Assembly (NCBI GenBank): GCA_035995185.1
Contig: DASYKT010000045.1
Coordinates: 1 to 64,000 of the forward strand
Length of the DNA: 64,000 bases
From: DASYKT01 sp035995185
GTDB lineage: Bacteria > Acidobacteriota > Blastocatellia > Pyrinomonadales > Pyrinomonadaceae
Reading direction: 5' to 3'
The notes below the pieces were generated by a model, which saw only the letters and a program-made list of their open reading frames with translations, did not search any database and was not told where the DNA came from. How positions within the stretch are numbered: the first letter of the stretch is position 1; each line of letters opens with the position of its first letter. The translations under genes were made by a program, and so were the position numbers. Of the stretch, positions 50,938 through 59,216 are shown piece by piece.

Positions 50938-51537
50938 TTATTTGGACTTAGTGTCGGTTTGATTTTTTAGATCAATAGCAATACTTAAATTCTTCATTCT
51001 TATAGCTTTTTCGTCATAAACGTATTTAAGTACGTTTAACTCCACTGAAAATCCTTCCACCAGAAATTTTCTTGCCTTCTTAATGGCCAAGTGACCTTTA
51101 TCAAAAACGGTTGGAGGGTCAAGTGGGCAGAAAATATTTTCGAAACCAGGTATGTTATCGCCATATCCAGCTTCAATACTCAATAAATTCCCCCCAAGAA
51201 TAAACCCACCACCCTTATATTCGAACAGGTTGTCAAGCGTAATAGACCAACATTGCATGCTCGTTCTAGTGGGTGTTTTTGTAAAAACTTTTTTCAAGGA
51301 CATTCTATAGGACTTGGTATTGGCTTCATTAGGAATATCTATTTCAAATTCGGACTCACCTTCGTTGAAATCGAGAGTTAGATGCTTTTCTGTAATCTTA
51401 TCATTTCCACGCCTCCAGCTTTGTACCACAACGGCTCCTTGATCATTGCTTTGCCCCTTCACTAAGGTCGGTACAAGTAATAAAAGAAAGCTTAAAAAAT
51501 AAATAAACGCACGTCTTTGTCCAAGTTTGATGTTCAT
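50938..51537 (-). CDS. Small exported protein, candidate immunity protein of the RHS gene
   Basis: A 199-residue protein starting at 51537 with an uncleaved-looking basic N-terminus (MNIKLGQRRAF) and a hydrophobic signal (IYFLSFLLLLVPTLVKG, then Q), so it enters the envelope. The mature part is beta-rich (DKITEKHLTLDFNEGESEFE and so on), with two Cys (SMQCWSI, ENIFCPLDPP). No family is recognised. It begins 16 bp downstream of the RHS stop codon on the same strand, the position where the immunity gene of an RHS toxin normally lies. An AAAGG site is at 9-nt spacing. That role is inferred from position only. Confidence 0.55.
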   Translation of the reverse strand: MNIKLGQRRAFIYFLSFLLLLVPTLVKGQSNDQGAVVVQSWRRGNDKITEKHLTLDFNEGESEFEIDIPNEANTKSYRMSLKKVFTKTPTRTSMQCWSITLDNLFEYKGGGFILGGNLLSIEAGYGDNIPGFENIFCPLDPPTVFDKGHLAIKKARKFLVEGFSVELNVLKYVYDEKAIRMKNLSIAIDLKNQTDTKSK

Positions 51538-51553
51538 AATTATTGCCTTTTCT

Positions 51554-54500
51554 TTATTCGTTATTCGGTACTGCTGGTCGAAACGTCGGCTGTGTAGTAT
51601 CACAGCTACCCCGAATAATCCTATTTATTTCCTGCGAGCCCGCAGTTCTTCTTTGATCTGCAGTGGCAGTAGCGGGAGTAGTAGCAGGTGCAAACTCAGT
51701 ATCGCCACGACCATTCGCTTGATGAACGTCGGTTTCATGTATCAAATCTTGAGCTCGTCCTAAGTCACCTCGTCCATGAAAAAAAGAATCGTCCAAATAA
51801 ACTGTTCCTGCCATATTAATTGCAGAAACATTAGGATTAGATTCAAAGAACTGTTGTACCGTTTGCCCGTTTCCAGCATCGACTTGAGAAGTTGTCCCAT
51901 TAAATACATTTTGAGGGCCTTGTGCCGGATTTCCATTTGTATTAAGCACCCAGGCTCCGCCAGTCGGTTGTAACCTATTTAAGGCTGCGGTTGGATCTGC
52001 TGCACCGAAATTGGTAAGTAGCGTATCTCTGCACTGATTTACTTGGCCTTCAGGAGGGGTCTGCACCATTCTTAGAGCATCTGCCCTCGCTTCTTGGAAA
52101 CTTCTTACTTGGGCGGGCGTTAGCAATCCCGCCGCTGCATTAGCTTGATCTATTATTCTCTGATTTGCCACCCTTTCCGCAGGTGAAGCCACTGGTTCCT
52201 CAGGTGCAGCAGCGACCTGAAGGCCGGTTGGATCAGTATGAGATAACGGTCGATTTAGTGCATAAACATACCGATTAAATGTCTGCGGATCTGCCGACCT
52301 GCCCGACGCCACCAACGGGTCTACCGCCGTGAACTTGCCAAGATTGTTATTGTAATACCTAGCCTCAGCAAAATCGAGGCCTGTTTCCTGGTCTTTCTCA
52401 TAACCGGTAAAGCGCTTGCGCACGTTATCGTTACCGTAGCCATATTTGGCAGTTGTAGTGCGATCTCCCACCCCGGCGCTCAATTCTTCGCCAAAGGGCA
52501 TAAAGTCGCGGCGGGATACCACATTACCATTTCCGTCACTGAGCGCTCGCGGGCTGCCCAGCGGATCTGTAGCTGTAAAACTTACCGCCGGAGTTGACGA
52601 AAGCTGGGTGGAATACTCAACCAGTAATTTTCCGCTGGCGTCATAAACAAAGACGGTCGTTTCGGTAGTGGTGACTTTTTTGACGCGCTTGCCGTTACCG
52701 TCGTAGTAGTAAAGGCCGACCGTACTATTTGAAACATCTTTAACTTGGACCTGTTTATTATCCCCGTTAAAAATAAATTGATTCCCGCTCGGATCGCCCG
52801 TCACGTTTCCGGCCACATCGTAGGTGTAATTTTCGCTGGACTGGAATCTGTTCGTTGCCGCATCGATCGACGGGGCCTGCACCGTGTTCAATGATCCGAT
52901 GTACTGATTCATATTGGTGCGATTTCCGTAGCGGTCATAACTAAAAGACTGGGTCCATTTTTGATTGCCATTGACCGTCTCCCTGGCCTCAGATATGCGG
53001 CTCAGAGTATCGTACTTGTATGTCTGAATATAAGGATTGGTTTGGCCCGAAAAAGCGATAGTTTGCTTGGCGATGTCGCCGTTATTCTTGGTTCCGTCAA
53101 CCGTGCCGCTGCTTTGCAGTTCGCCGTAATCAAAGGCTAGCTTCCAGAGGCCATCACTGGTACTAACTGCTCCCAGGCTGAGTTCGGTAACCTGGTCGCG
53201 AGAATTCAACTTGCCGTTTTCCCACAACCCGTTGCCGAGCTGAAGTTGGGCGATCTTTCCGTTCGCCGTAAAAGTAAAATTATCGGCATAAACACCGTAA
53301 CCGGCGGTCGAGTTCTTACTGCTAAGAACCTTAGACAGCTGTCCGGAGTTGTTCAGGACGGTTTTGACCTTTCGACCGGAAGGATAAGTTTCTTCAGCTA
53401 GAGCTCCGGTCAGATCGTAAGCATAACCGGTCACATAGTCGGCACCGTCTGTCGTTTGTTTGTGCGAAACAACCCGGCCCCAAGCATCAAAGCTCGTCGA
53501 TTCCGCGGCCGAGATCGAGGAGCTTACCTTTGTCAGCTTACCTTTCGCATTGGTTTTATTATCGTAAGTATACGTGACGGTCGGCGTCGTGCCGTCCGAA
53601 TAGCTGCGCTGCGCTACGCGATTGAAACCATCGTAAGAGTTGGTAATAACTACATTCTTGGCGTCGGTAGCGGTAACGACATTTCCGTTCTTGTCATAAG
53701 TACAACCGATCGTCCAACTGTTGTTGTTAGGATTTCCACTGGTATTGAGCCCGGTATTCACCTGCTGTTCAGGCTGGCGCGCCCGGACCATTCTTCCCAG
53801 CGAATCGTACATAAAGTAGCGGTTCTGCGAACCTTGGTTGACCCTTACCATCTTGCCTAACACGTCATAGTAGTAATAAGTAGCCTGCGCCGGGCTGCCG
53901 CTGATGTCGAGCTGGCCGGAACTGTTCGGCTCGTCAACTTCGACAAGTTGCCCCACGGCGTTGGTTATCGAGCGCCTGACTTTGCCACCCTGATCTGTCA
54001 CGGTCGTGGCATTGTATGAATAGCTGCTCGTGGCGCTGCCGGTCCAGTTACTGTTAGTACCGCTGGACGGCGGCTGCGAAGCACCGGCAAAGCTGGCGGC
54101 TTCGGTCATGCGCCCCAGCACATCTTTTGTCATCCTCGTCCACCCGTCGGTCGTCGCCGACGCACCGCGATGCGGATTGGAGCTGTATACGATCCTGTTC
54201 TGGTTATCGTAAACAACATTATTGAAAATAGAATACGAGCTCGAACCATTCTCGTTTTCCTCCGCCAGGATCGTCCTCCCCATTTGATCGGCAGTAGTGC
54301 GCGCTTTTAGCAATCCGTCGCCTTCATTGAAAAGATCGCTTTCAACTCGATTTCTCAGCGACGAATCCTCGTAATAAGTTTTAATAGTTTGGCGTTTGCT
54401 CACTCCATTAAGGGTGATGTATGGACTGTAAGTAGTGCCGGGTCGGCCGAATGGATCCACTGCGCCTAACAAATGGTTTGTATAGCTGATCGGCGAGACG

Positions 54501-56785
54501 TTTCCATTTACATCTGTTTTAGTAAGCGGTAATCCAGTGTAATAGTCATATGTCGCACTTGTCGTTTGAGTGCCGGTGCCGTTACCAGGATCGACAGCCG
54601 TCGAAGTCGGCATGGCATGGGTACTATCGGCATAGTAGATATTGGTAACGTTGCCTTTCGGATCGGTTTTTGAGGTCACATTTCCGTAAGTGCTGTCGTA
54701 ACTTATCAGTGAATCAAGCCATTGGCTACCGATATTATCCCAGGCACTGCTTTTGGTCAGATTACCTTTAGTTGGAGCCGTGCCATAGTTTTGGCTATCG
54801 TAACTTAACTGGGTGATCGAATTTCCGACAGTTGTCTGCTTTAACGCTCCCAGGATAACCGGCGAAGGAGTCAATGTTCTTTTTTGGTAAGCTACACTTG
54901 AAGAGGCATTTGCGGCTTGGTTGTAATAGGAGTTTTCCACAACCCTCAACACTGTAGCTGAAGATGGAATACCGGTTGGAACTCCAAGAGGGTCTAACGT
55001 CACCCAACTAGGATCGAACCAATCGTATTCAGTGGTTTTGATAAAATTGCCGTTGTAATCATACTCAAAGGCCTTCGCGGACATCTTTACCGGCGTTGAG
55101 CCATTCATCAACGAGGTGTATTCGACATCGACCACCGGATTATAGGCGACCTTATCGCTGCCGCCGCCGAACGAGTCAAGATTGCCTCCTAGAAGGATCC
55201 AATGCTTTTCTGTTTTTATCTTGTTCGAATTATTAGTTCGATAAGATAATCCACCCAGACCCGTAAGTGTTCCGGAGCGATAAAAGCGCAAGGAATCTTT
55301 TTCAAACCATTGTTCGGTAATCTGAGAGCCGTCAGAATTGTTTACCGTCGAAACTCCAAGATTATCGATGCTGTACGTCCACGTGTCGGTCGTTCCATCA
55401 TGAGAGATCGACTTTTCTGAAATACTGTCCTTGAGCATCGCATCAGTTCCGCCCGCGAATAAACCTATTTTACTGCTGCCATCATTTTTATACTCGTAAC
55501 TCAAAACAGCCTCGCTTGGCGTTGTTATCTGGCTTAGTTCTCCCAGGCCATAGGACACACTTCTGGTATACGCGCTTGCAGTTCCGGTACAAGTCATTTT
55601 TACCGTGTCCGTCACGGAAGAGGAGGAATCCGAATTATAAGCAAAGAGATATTTGCGCGGAGTTACTCCGGTTTCTGTAACCGGCAACACAATTTGTCGA
55701 ATTACGTTATATGTGTCGGAAAATGATGCCCAGTAGCTACAGGGATGGGTATGCGAGGGCGCATTTGGATCCCAACCCTCTTTAGGATAGAGCTTTCCTT
55801 GAACCTGAGTAGTACCCCATACGACCCAAATCGTTTGCCAACCTCCTCCAACCGATTGGTACTCTACTTTTGTTGCCGTGTTGCCACTATATGTAGAGGG
55901 TGACCATTTGATCATTCGCCCGGTTTGTACATCTTGCGCATAATCGTATCCGCCGGTGTTGTCATGAGCGAGTAATATCTTATTACCGTTTGGATCGATT
56001 ATTTCCTGTGCATTATTAGCAGCAGAGGCGATCTTCGTTCCGTCTTTGAGATAGATCACATAGTCTCCTGAAGTTCCTATCTCAGCAGTGATAAATGAAC
56101 CGTCCACAGTATAGAGACGGATACCGGCGTTGATCGGGATAGCTCCGCTGCCGGTTTTTTGATAATAACCATATAAGAAAGAATTGCCCCCTCCGTACGT
56201 AGGATAAGGCCCGACACCCATTTGCTGTATTCGCATCTCGTGTTCCGAGCCGTCGGGAGTTTTCAATACCGGACGGAAAAATCCGGGCTGCATGGCATAG
56301 TATTCAGTGCCGAAACATTCCGTGTCAGTTGGATCTTGGTAATCAAAATCGACTTTGGCGTCGCGAAACTCGACCACGTATCGTCCGCCAATAGTCCACG
56401 GATCGGTGCCGTTTACAACGGTCGTCGTGTACATCTGGGGGCAGCCTGGAGCCGGTGGATTAGTTTCGCCGATATGCTGGGAAACGCTGCTCTTTAAGTT
56501 AAGACTGTTGTAATAAGCTGTCAGCGTGTAAGAAAGTTTGCCACCAGCGATCTGAGGCAACGAAGCCAAAGGTATCTGAAGCGAAACATTGCCGTTTTGC
56601 AGGTTTATGTTGTCTATTTCCGACACGGCTTGAGTAGCTAATCCGCCGGTGCCTTTTTCAGGGGCTCCTGAGAGTTCTTGCGCCATGCAGGAGAATCCCA
56701 GCAAAAAAACAAGCACGATAACCTCGCCAACAAACCACATGTATTGATTGGCCACTGATAGCTTATTAACATTTACTTTCTTCAT
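51554..56785 (-). CDS. Large RHS/YD-repeat protein with a unique C-terminal tip
   Basis: A 1,743-residue exported protein. The start ATG at 56785 has GGAG 7 bp upstream; a further ATG at 56800 lacks one. A signal peptide (VIVLVFLLGFSCMAQ) is followed by a long beta region with many YD repeats (YDSLGRMVRARQPEQQVN, YDGFNRVAQRSYSDGTTPTV, YDVLGKMVRVNQGSQ). It ends in the RHS-associated core (DPLGSPRALSDGNG, YGYGNDNVRKRFTGYEKDQE, RYYNNNLGKFTAVDPL, RYVYALNRPLSHTDPTG). RHS proteins form a shell that encloses the C-terminal tip, often a toxin. The 221-residue tip has no YD repeats and contains GTVYLDDSFFHGRGDLG then DLIHETDVHQANGRGD, a possible zincin-like metal site of the HExxxH form. It follows the FG-GAP gene by 50 bp and is followed by a small exported protein. 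Confidence 0.9.
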   Translation of the reverse strand: MKKVNVNKLSVANQYMWFVGEVIVLVFLLGFSCMAQELSGAPEKGTGGLATQAVSEIDNINLQNGNVSLQIPLASLPQIAGGKLSYTLTAYYNSLNLKSSVSQHIGETNPPAPGCPQMYTTTVVNGTDPWTIGGRYVVEFRDAKVDFDYQDPTDTECFGTEYYAMQPGFFRPVLKTPDGSEHEMRIQQMGVGPYPTYGGGNSFLYGYYQKTGSGAIPINAGIRLYTVDGSFITAEIGTSGDYVIYLKDGTKIASAANNAQEIIDPNGNKILLAHDNTGGYDYAQDVQTGRMIKWSPSTYSGNTATKVEYQSVGGGWQTIWVVWGTTQVQGKLYPKEGWDPNAPSHTHPCSYWASFSDTYNVIRQIVLPVTETGVTPRKYLFAYNSDSSSSVTDTVKMTCTGTASAYTRSVSYGLGELSQITTPSEAVLSYEYKNDGSSKIGLFAGGTDAMLKDSISEKSISHDGTTDTWTYSIDNLGVSTVNNSDGSQITEQWFEKDSLRFYRSGTLTGLGGLSYRTNNSNKIKTEKHWILLGGNLDSFGGGSDKVAYNPVVDVEYTSLMNGSTPVKMSAKAFEYDYNGNFIKTTEYDWFDPSWVTLDPLGVPTGIPSSATVLRVVENSYYNQAANASSSVAYQKRTLTPSPVILGALKQTTVGNSITQLSYDSQNYGTAPTKGNLTKSSAWDNIGSQWLDSLISYDSTYGNVTSKTDPKGNVTNIYYADSTHAMPTSTAVDPGNGTGTQTTSATYDYYTGLPLTKTDVNGNVSPISYTNHLLGAVDPFGRPGTTYSPYITLNGVSKRQTIKTYYEDSSLRNRVESDLFNEGDGLLKARTTADQMGRTILAEENENGSSSYSIFNNVVYDNQNRIVYSSNPHRGASATTDGWTRMTKDVLGRMTEAASFAGASQPPSSGTNSNWTGSATSSYSYNATTVTDQGGKVRRSITNAVGQLVEVDEPNSSGQLDISGSPAQATYYYYDVLGKMVRVNQGSQNRYFMYDSLGRMVRARQPEQQVNTGLNTSGNPNNNSWTIGCTYDKNGNVVTATDAKNVVITNSYDGFNRVAQRSYSDGTTPTVTYTYDNKTNAKGKLTKVSSSISAAESTSFDAWGRVVSHKQTTDGADYVTGYAYDLTGALAEETYPSGRKVKTVLNNSGQLSKVLSSKNSTAGYGVYADNFTFTANGKIAQLQLGNGLWENGKLNSRDQVTELSLGAVSTSDGLWKLAFDYGELQSSGTVDGTKNNGDIAKQTIAFSGQTNPYIQTYKYDTLSRISEARETVNGNQKWTQSFSYDRYGNRTNMNQYIGSLNTVQAPSIDAATNRFQSSENYTYDVAGNVTGDPSGNQFIFNGDNKQVQVKDVSNSTVGLYYYDGNGKRVKKVTTTETTVFVYDASGKLLVEYSTQLSSTPAVSFTATDPLGSPRALSDGNGNVVSRRDFMPFGEELSAGVGDRTTTAKYGYGNDNVRKRFTGYEKDQETGLDFAEARYYNNNLGKFTAVDPLVASGRSADPQTFNRYVYALNRPLSHTDPTGLQVAAAPEEPVASPAERVANQRIIDQANAAAGLLTPAQVRSFQEARADALRMVQTPPEGQVNQCRDTLLTNFGAADPTAALNRLQPTGGAWVLNTNGNPAQGPQNVFNGTTSQVDAGNGQTVQQFFESNPNVSAINMAGTVYLDDSFFHGRGDLGRAQDLIHETDVHQANGRGDTEFAPATTPATATADQRRTAGSQEINRIIRGSCDTTQPTFRPAVPNNE

Positions 56786-56835
56786 ACTTTTGCTCCACAT
56801 TGTCTGGTGAAAAAATTGGCTAAAATACAGCTCTT

Positions 56836-58020
56836 TTATTTTCTATAAAGTGCGGGAACAGGCGTGTCGCCGTTTTGTCCCCATTGGTCGGCGCGATAGG
56901 TACCGTTGTGACTATTGACGATCCACCAATACCCGGTAGAAGGCCGCCAAACTGCTAAGTCGCACTTGCCGTCCCCGTCATAGTCGTTCTGCACGGCAAT
57001 ATCGCCGGTCGTCCCCCAGCTGGCTGTGATGTTGCTTCCGCCGCCGCTCGGCTTGATCACCCAAGCGCCGGCTGCGAACAAAGCAAAATCAGCCTTACCG
57101 TCGCCGTCATAATCACCAGGTGCCGCCGCGTAGGTTGTGCCGCTCGAACCTAAGCCTTGTGTCTGTTGTTGCAAAAGATTAGTAGAATAGTAATAAAAGG
57201 TGAGATTAGAGTTCCGCCAGGTAGCAATATCGGCTTTACCATCCCCGTCGTAGTCGGAAGCTGCCGGGGTGTCTCCGGTCGCTCCAAACTGGGCACTGAC
57301 AGAACTGCTGGTCGAACTTTGATAGATGTACCAGTATTGGGTAGAGGATCTAAAAACAGCAGGATCGGTCTTCCCATCGCCGTCAAAGTCAGCCGACGCT
57401 ACCACATCGCTGGTAGTCCCAAGCGAGACGGTGTAGTAGATTCCCGTGCTGCTCGGAATTATCCACCAAAGACCGGTTGACGGTCGAAAAATGGCAAGAT
57501 CGGTCTTGCCGTCGCCGTCATAGTCTCCTTGTGCAGCCTGATCTCCTGACATCCCCCAAGCTAGCGTAAAACCCTGTGAGCCACCTGCTCCGCCCAGGCA
57601 ATACCAGATACCATTTGATGGCCGCCAAACTGCTAAGTCCGCCGGCGGAATCGCGCTTGCGTTAGCATCTTCGACTGCTAATAGCTGCGAACCGGCATAG
57701 ATGTATTCCTTCGACATCTGCGTCGGAGTGGGTGTTGGCGGCGGCAGAAAGGGATTAACACTGGAAAGCAGGGAATCACTCTTCGCCAACTGATTCTGCT
57801 GCAATCGAGCTTTTTCCTCACGAGCGGAATCTTCCAAATATTTTAGCCCAGCTCCAAACACTCCAACAGACAGAAATGCAATCACAGCTATGACCAGCCA
57901 GCGTTGTGTTCCCGATAACGAGCGCCACCACAGTTTCTGTTTGTTTGCCGTTGTGCTACTTACAGTAGTTTCTTCGTGCGCGAAAATGCTTTCCATCGCC
58001 TCACGTCTTCTTTTGGACAT
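56836..58020 (-). CDS. FG-GAP/VCBS-repeat membrane-anchored protein with RHS-like motif
   Basis: A 394-residue protein. A basic cytoplasmic N-terminus of about 40 residues precedes one membrane span (RWLVIAVIAFLSVGVFGAGL), a charged stalk and a Pro/Thr linker (NPFLPPPTPTPTQ). Next comes MSKEYIYAGSQLLAVEDANA, a motif otherwise seen in RHS proteins. The rest is six FG-GAP-like repeats of about 40 residues with the calcium loops DYDGDGKTDLAIFRPSTGLW (first repeats), DFDGDGKTDPAVF and DYDGDGKADIATW, a beta-propeller. It is upstream of the RHS gene on the same strand, 50 bp apart. The shared RHS motif suggests both act at one surface structure. Confidence 0.85.
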   Translation of the reverse strand: MSKRRREAMESIFAHEETTVSSTTANKQKLWWRSLSGTQRWLVIAVIAFLSVGVFGAGLKYLEDSAREEKARLQQNQLAKSDSLLSSVNPFLPPPTPTPTQMSKEYIYAGSQLLAVEDANASAIPPADLAVWRPSNGIWYCLGGAGGSQGFTLAWGMSGDQAAQGDYDGDGKTDLAIFRPSTGLWWIIPSSTGIYYTVSLGTTSDVVASADFDGDGKTDPAVFRSSTQYWYIYQSSTSSSVSAQFGATGDTPAASDYDGDGKADIATWRNSNLTFYYYSTNLLQQQTQGLGSSGTTYAAAPGDYDGDGKADFALFAAGAWVIKPSGGGSNITASWGTTGDIAVQNDYDGDGKCDLAVWRPSTGYWWIVNSHNGTYRADQWGQNGDTPVPALYRK

Positions 58021-58583
58021 AGTTAGACCTATCCGATCTTCTAAATATTTAATTTTCCCGCTTGAATTTGACCTTTGCTGAGACCTACAAAGCAGCTTTT
58101 CTTAATTAAAAAGCCGCCCGCAGTTTTAGGAGAGAGGTTAAAACTGGTTTTTATGTTTCAATAACTATGGTTTTTTTACGCCAAAACGTTACAGATTCTC
58201 CGAAACAATCTCGGAAAATCAAAAATCATGCCAATCAAAGTACTTAGACAGGAGAAAACTCGGAAAGTTCCCGGCAAAAAGAAAGCACCGGCAGGCTGAG
58301 CCAGGTAGCGCTCATCCGACGGTACTATCTGGACAGTTAGGCAAATCAGGAGCCGTCTCATTTACAAACCTTTTAATTAAATTGACGAGACTTTATATAC
58401 TTCCCTAATTCTCGTTGTCAAGAAATACTTACCCGGAAGTGTTAAATCTTTCCAACACTCTTTATAGGACTTTTGAAGATAGATACGGATTGGAAGAGAT
58501 TGGTTGCTTTTGGGCATATTTCCGTCGCTGAGTTCGGAATACAGGAATTTACTTGATTCTAAAAAGAGATGTATTAAATCTAG

Positions 58584-58610
58584 TTCTCTTGTGGTAGGAG
58601 AACAAGAGAA
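58584..58610. promoter_or_regulatory. Inverted TTCTCTTGT operator-like pair
   Basis: TTCTCTTGT (58584-58592) and ACAAGAGAA (58602-58610) are exact inverted repeats with a 9-bp centre. A further AAGAGAAC is at 58653-58660 and a GTTCTC at 58619-58624. They lie about 570 bp before the FG-GAP gene and 200 bp from the att repeat, so they may be regulator or recombination-protein sites. Confidence 0.45.
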
Positions 58611-58743
58611 ACGATTTGTTCTCTAAATTGTGCCTCCATTGGTTAGGAGTTTAAGAGAACAGGGGCTTTCGGTGAATGAGACTTTTGGGATGTTTGGGAT
58701 TTTTTATTGACAATGAACTTGCTAAACACAGGCTACAAGAAGT

Positions 58744-58762
58744 TGTTGCACCTATGTTGCAC
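58744..58762. promoter_or_regulatory. Phased TGTTGCAC pair near the right end
   Basis: TGTTGCAC at 58744-58751 and 58755-58762 with an 11-bp period, matching 47578-47596 at the left end in sequence, spacing and orientation. Confidence 0.5.
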
Positions 58763-58803
58763 TAAATTGAAAAGAGCGACTCTAAGAGCCGCCCTAAACT
58801 ATT

Positions 58804-58856
58804 GAAATTAATGGTGAGCCGAGCAGGACTCGAACCTGCGACCCAATGGTTAAAAG
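58804..58856. repeat. Right attachment-site repeat (att)
   Basis: Direct 53-bp copy of 47397-47449. It supplies the 3' part of the intact tRNA-Lys. Confidence 0.95.
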
Positions 58857-58887
58857 CCATTTGCTCTACCAACTGAGCTATCGGCCC
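58812..58887 (-). tRNA. tRNA-Lys (anticodon TTT)
   Basis: 76 nt on the minus strand: acceptor stem GGGCCGA with TCGGCTC, one G-U pair; D-arm AGCTCAGTTGGTAGAGC; anticodon loop CTTTTAA; GGTTCGAGTCC T-arm; encoded CCA. The 3' part from the anticodon loop on is element-derived and identical to the displaced fragment at 47405-47449. The tRNA is therefore restored by the element. Confidence 0.96.
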
Positions 58888-59073
58888 ATCTTTTCCAAAG
58901 ACGCCCCACCCGCAGTAAGGCGAAACAAAAATTTTAAGAAAGCGTGAGGAAAAGGTCAAGCGTCCCGTAACGAATAATGGTGAATGGCGGGTTATTGGTG
59001 TCCGGCCGCCAAGAAAATTTGTACTATGACGATGGATATTCACCGTTAACAATGACTCATTAACCGCTATTCG

Positions 59074-59211
59074 CTAATCTCCGCACTTACCGCAGCCCGT
59101 TTCGCAGCCGCCTTTGGCTCCCTTTTTTCCCGCGACCTTGCGCCAGACATTCAGGCCGACGTAAAAGACGGCTGAAAGAATGATCAACGTTACTATTAGA
59201 TACTGCAGCAT
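59074..59211 (-). CDS. FeoB-associated Cys-rich small membrane protein
   Basis: A 45-residue protein: MLQYLIVTLIILSAVFYVGL, then NVWRKVAGKKGAKGG and a Cys cluster CETGCGKCGD. A single membrane helix with a short cytosolic cysteine tail is typical of FeoB-associated small proteins. It starts 5 bp after the feoB stop codon, so it is the third gene of the iron-uptake operon. The usual role is support of ferrous-iron transport by FeoB, by analogy only. Confidence 0.88.
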   Translation of the reverse strand: MLQYLIVTLIILSAVFYVGLNVWRKVAGKKGAKGGCETGCGKCGD

Positions 59212-59216
59212 AAATC

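Larger units (their letters stand above)
58021..58811. other. 790-bp noncoding region at the right end of the element
   Basis: Upstream of the FG-GAP gene, it carries a hairpin at about 58091-58113 (GCAGCTTTT/AAAAAGCCGC), a GC-rich foldable stretch at 58255-58335 (for example CCAGGTAG pairing CTATCTGG), an inverted TTCTCTTGT/ACAAGAGAA pair at 58584-58610, and the phased TGTTGCAC pair. It probably holds the cargo promoter. No convincing ORF is seen; frames at 58176-58361 and 58762-59052 are low-quality or overlap the tRNA. Confidence 0.55.
47397..58856. mobile_element. Integrated element in tRNA-Lys, about 11.5 kb, with RHS cargo
   Basis: Bounded by a perfect 53-bp direct repeat (47397-47449 and 58804-58856). 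The repeat runs from the anticodon loop of tRNA-Lys to its 3' end and a few bases beyond. The intact tRNA is at the right end, and the displaced 3' fragment with the original terminator is at the left. Contents: a zinc-finger protein, an excisionase-type HTH, a primase-helicase, a tyrosine integrase remnant, and an FG-GAP/RHS/small exported protein module. Each end also has a phased TGTTGCAC pair. The integrase is truncated, so the element is probably fixed. Confidence 0.9.

Noticed and set aside
58255..58335. Cyclic-di-GMP (GEMM) riboswitch
   Set aside because: A few words resemble parts of the motif, but the key GAAA receptor and pairing order do not fit by eye on either strand.
58176..58361. 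61-codon minus-strand frame
   Set aside because: It covers the GC-rich foldable region with no ribosome-binding site and an implausible composition.
58762..59052. 96-codon minus-strand frame
   Set aside because: It reads through the tRNA-Lys gene, so it cannot be a real protein.
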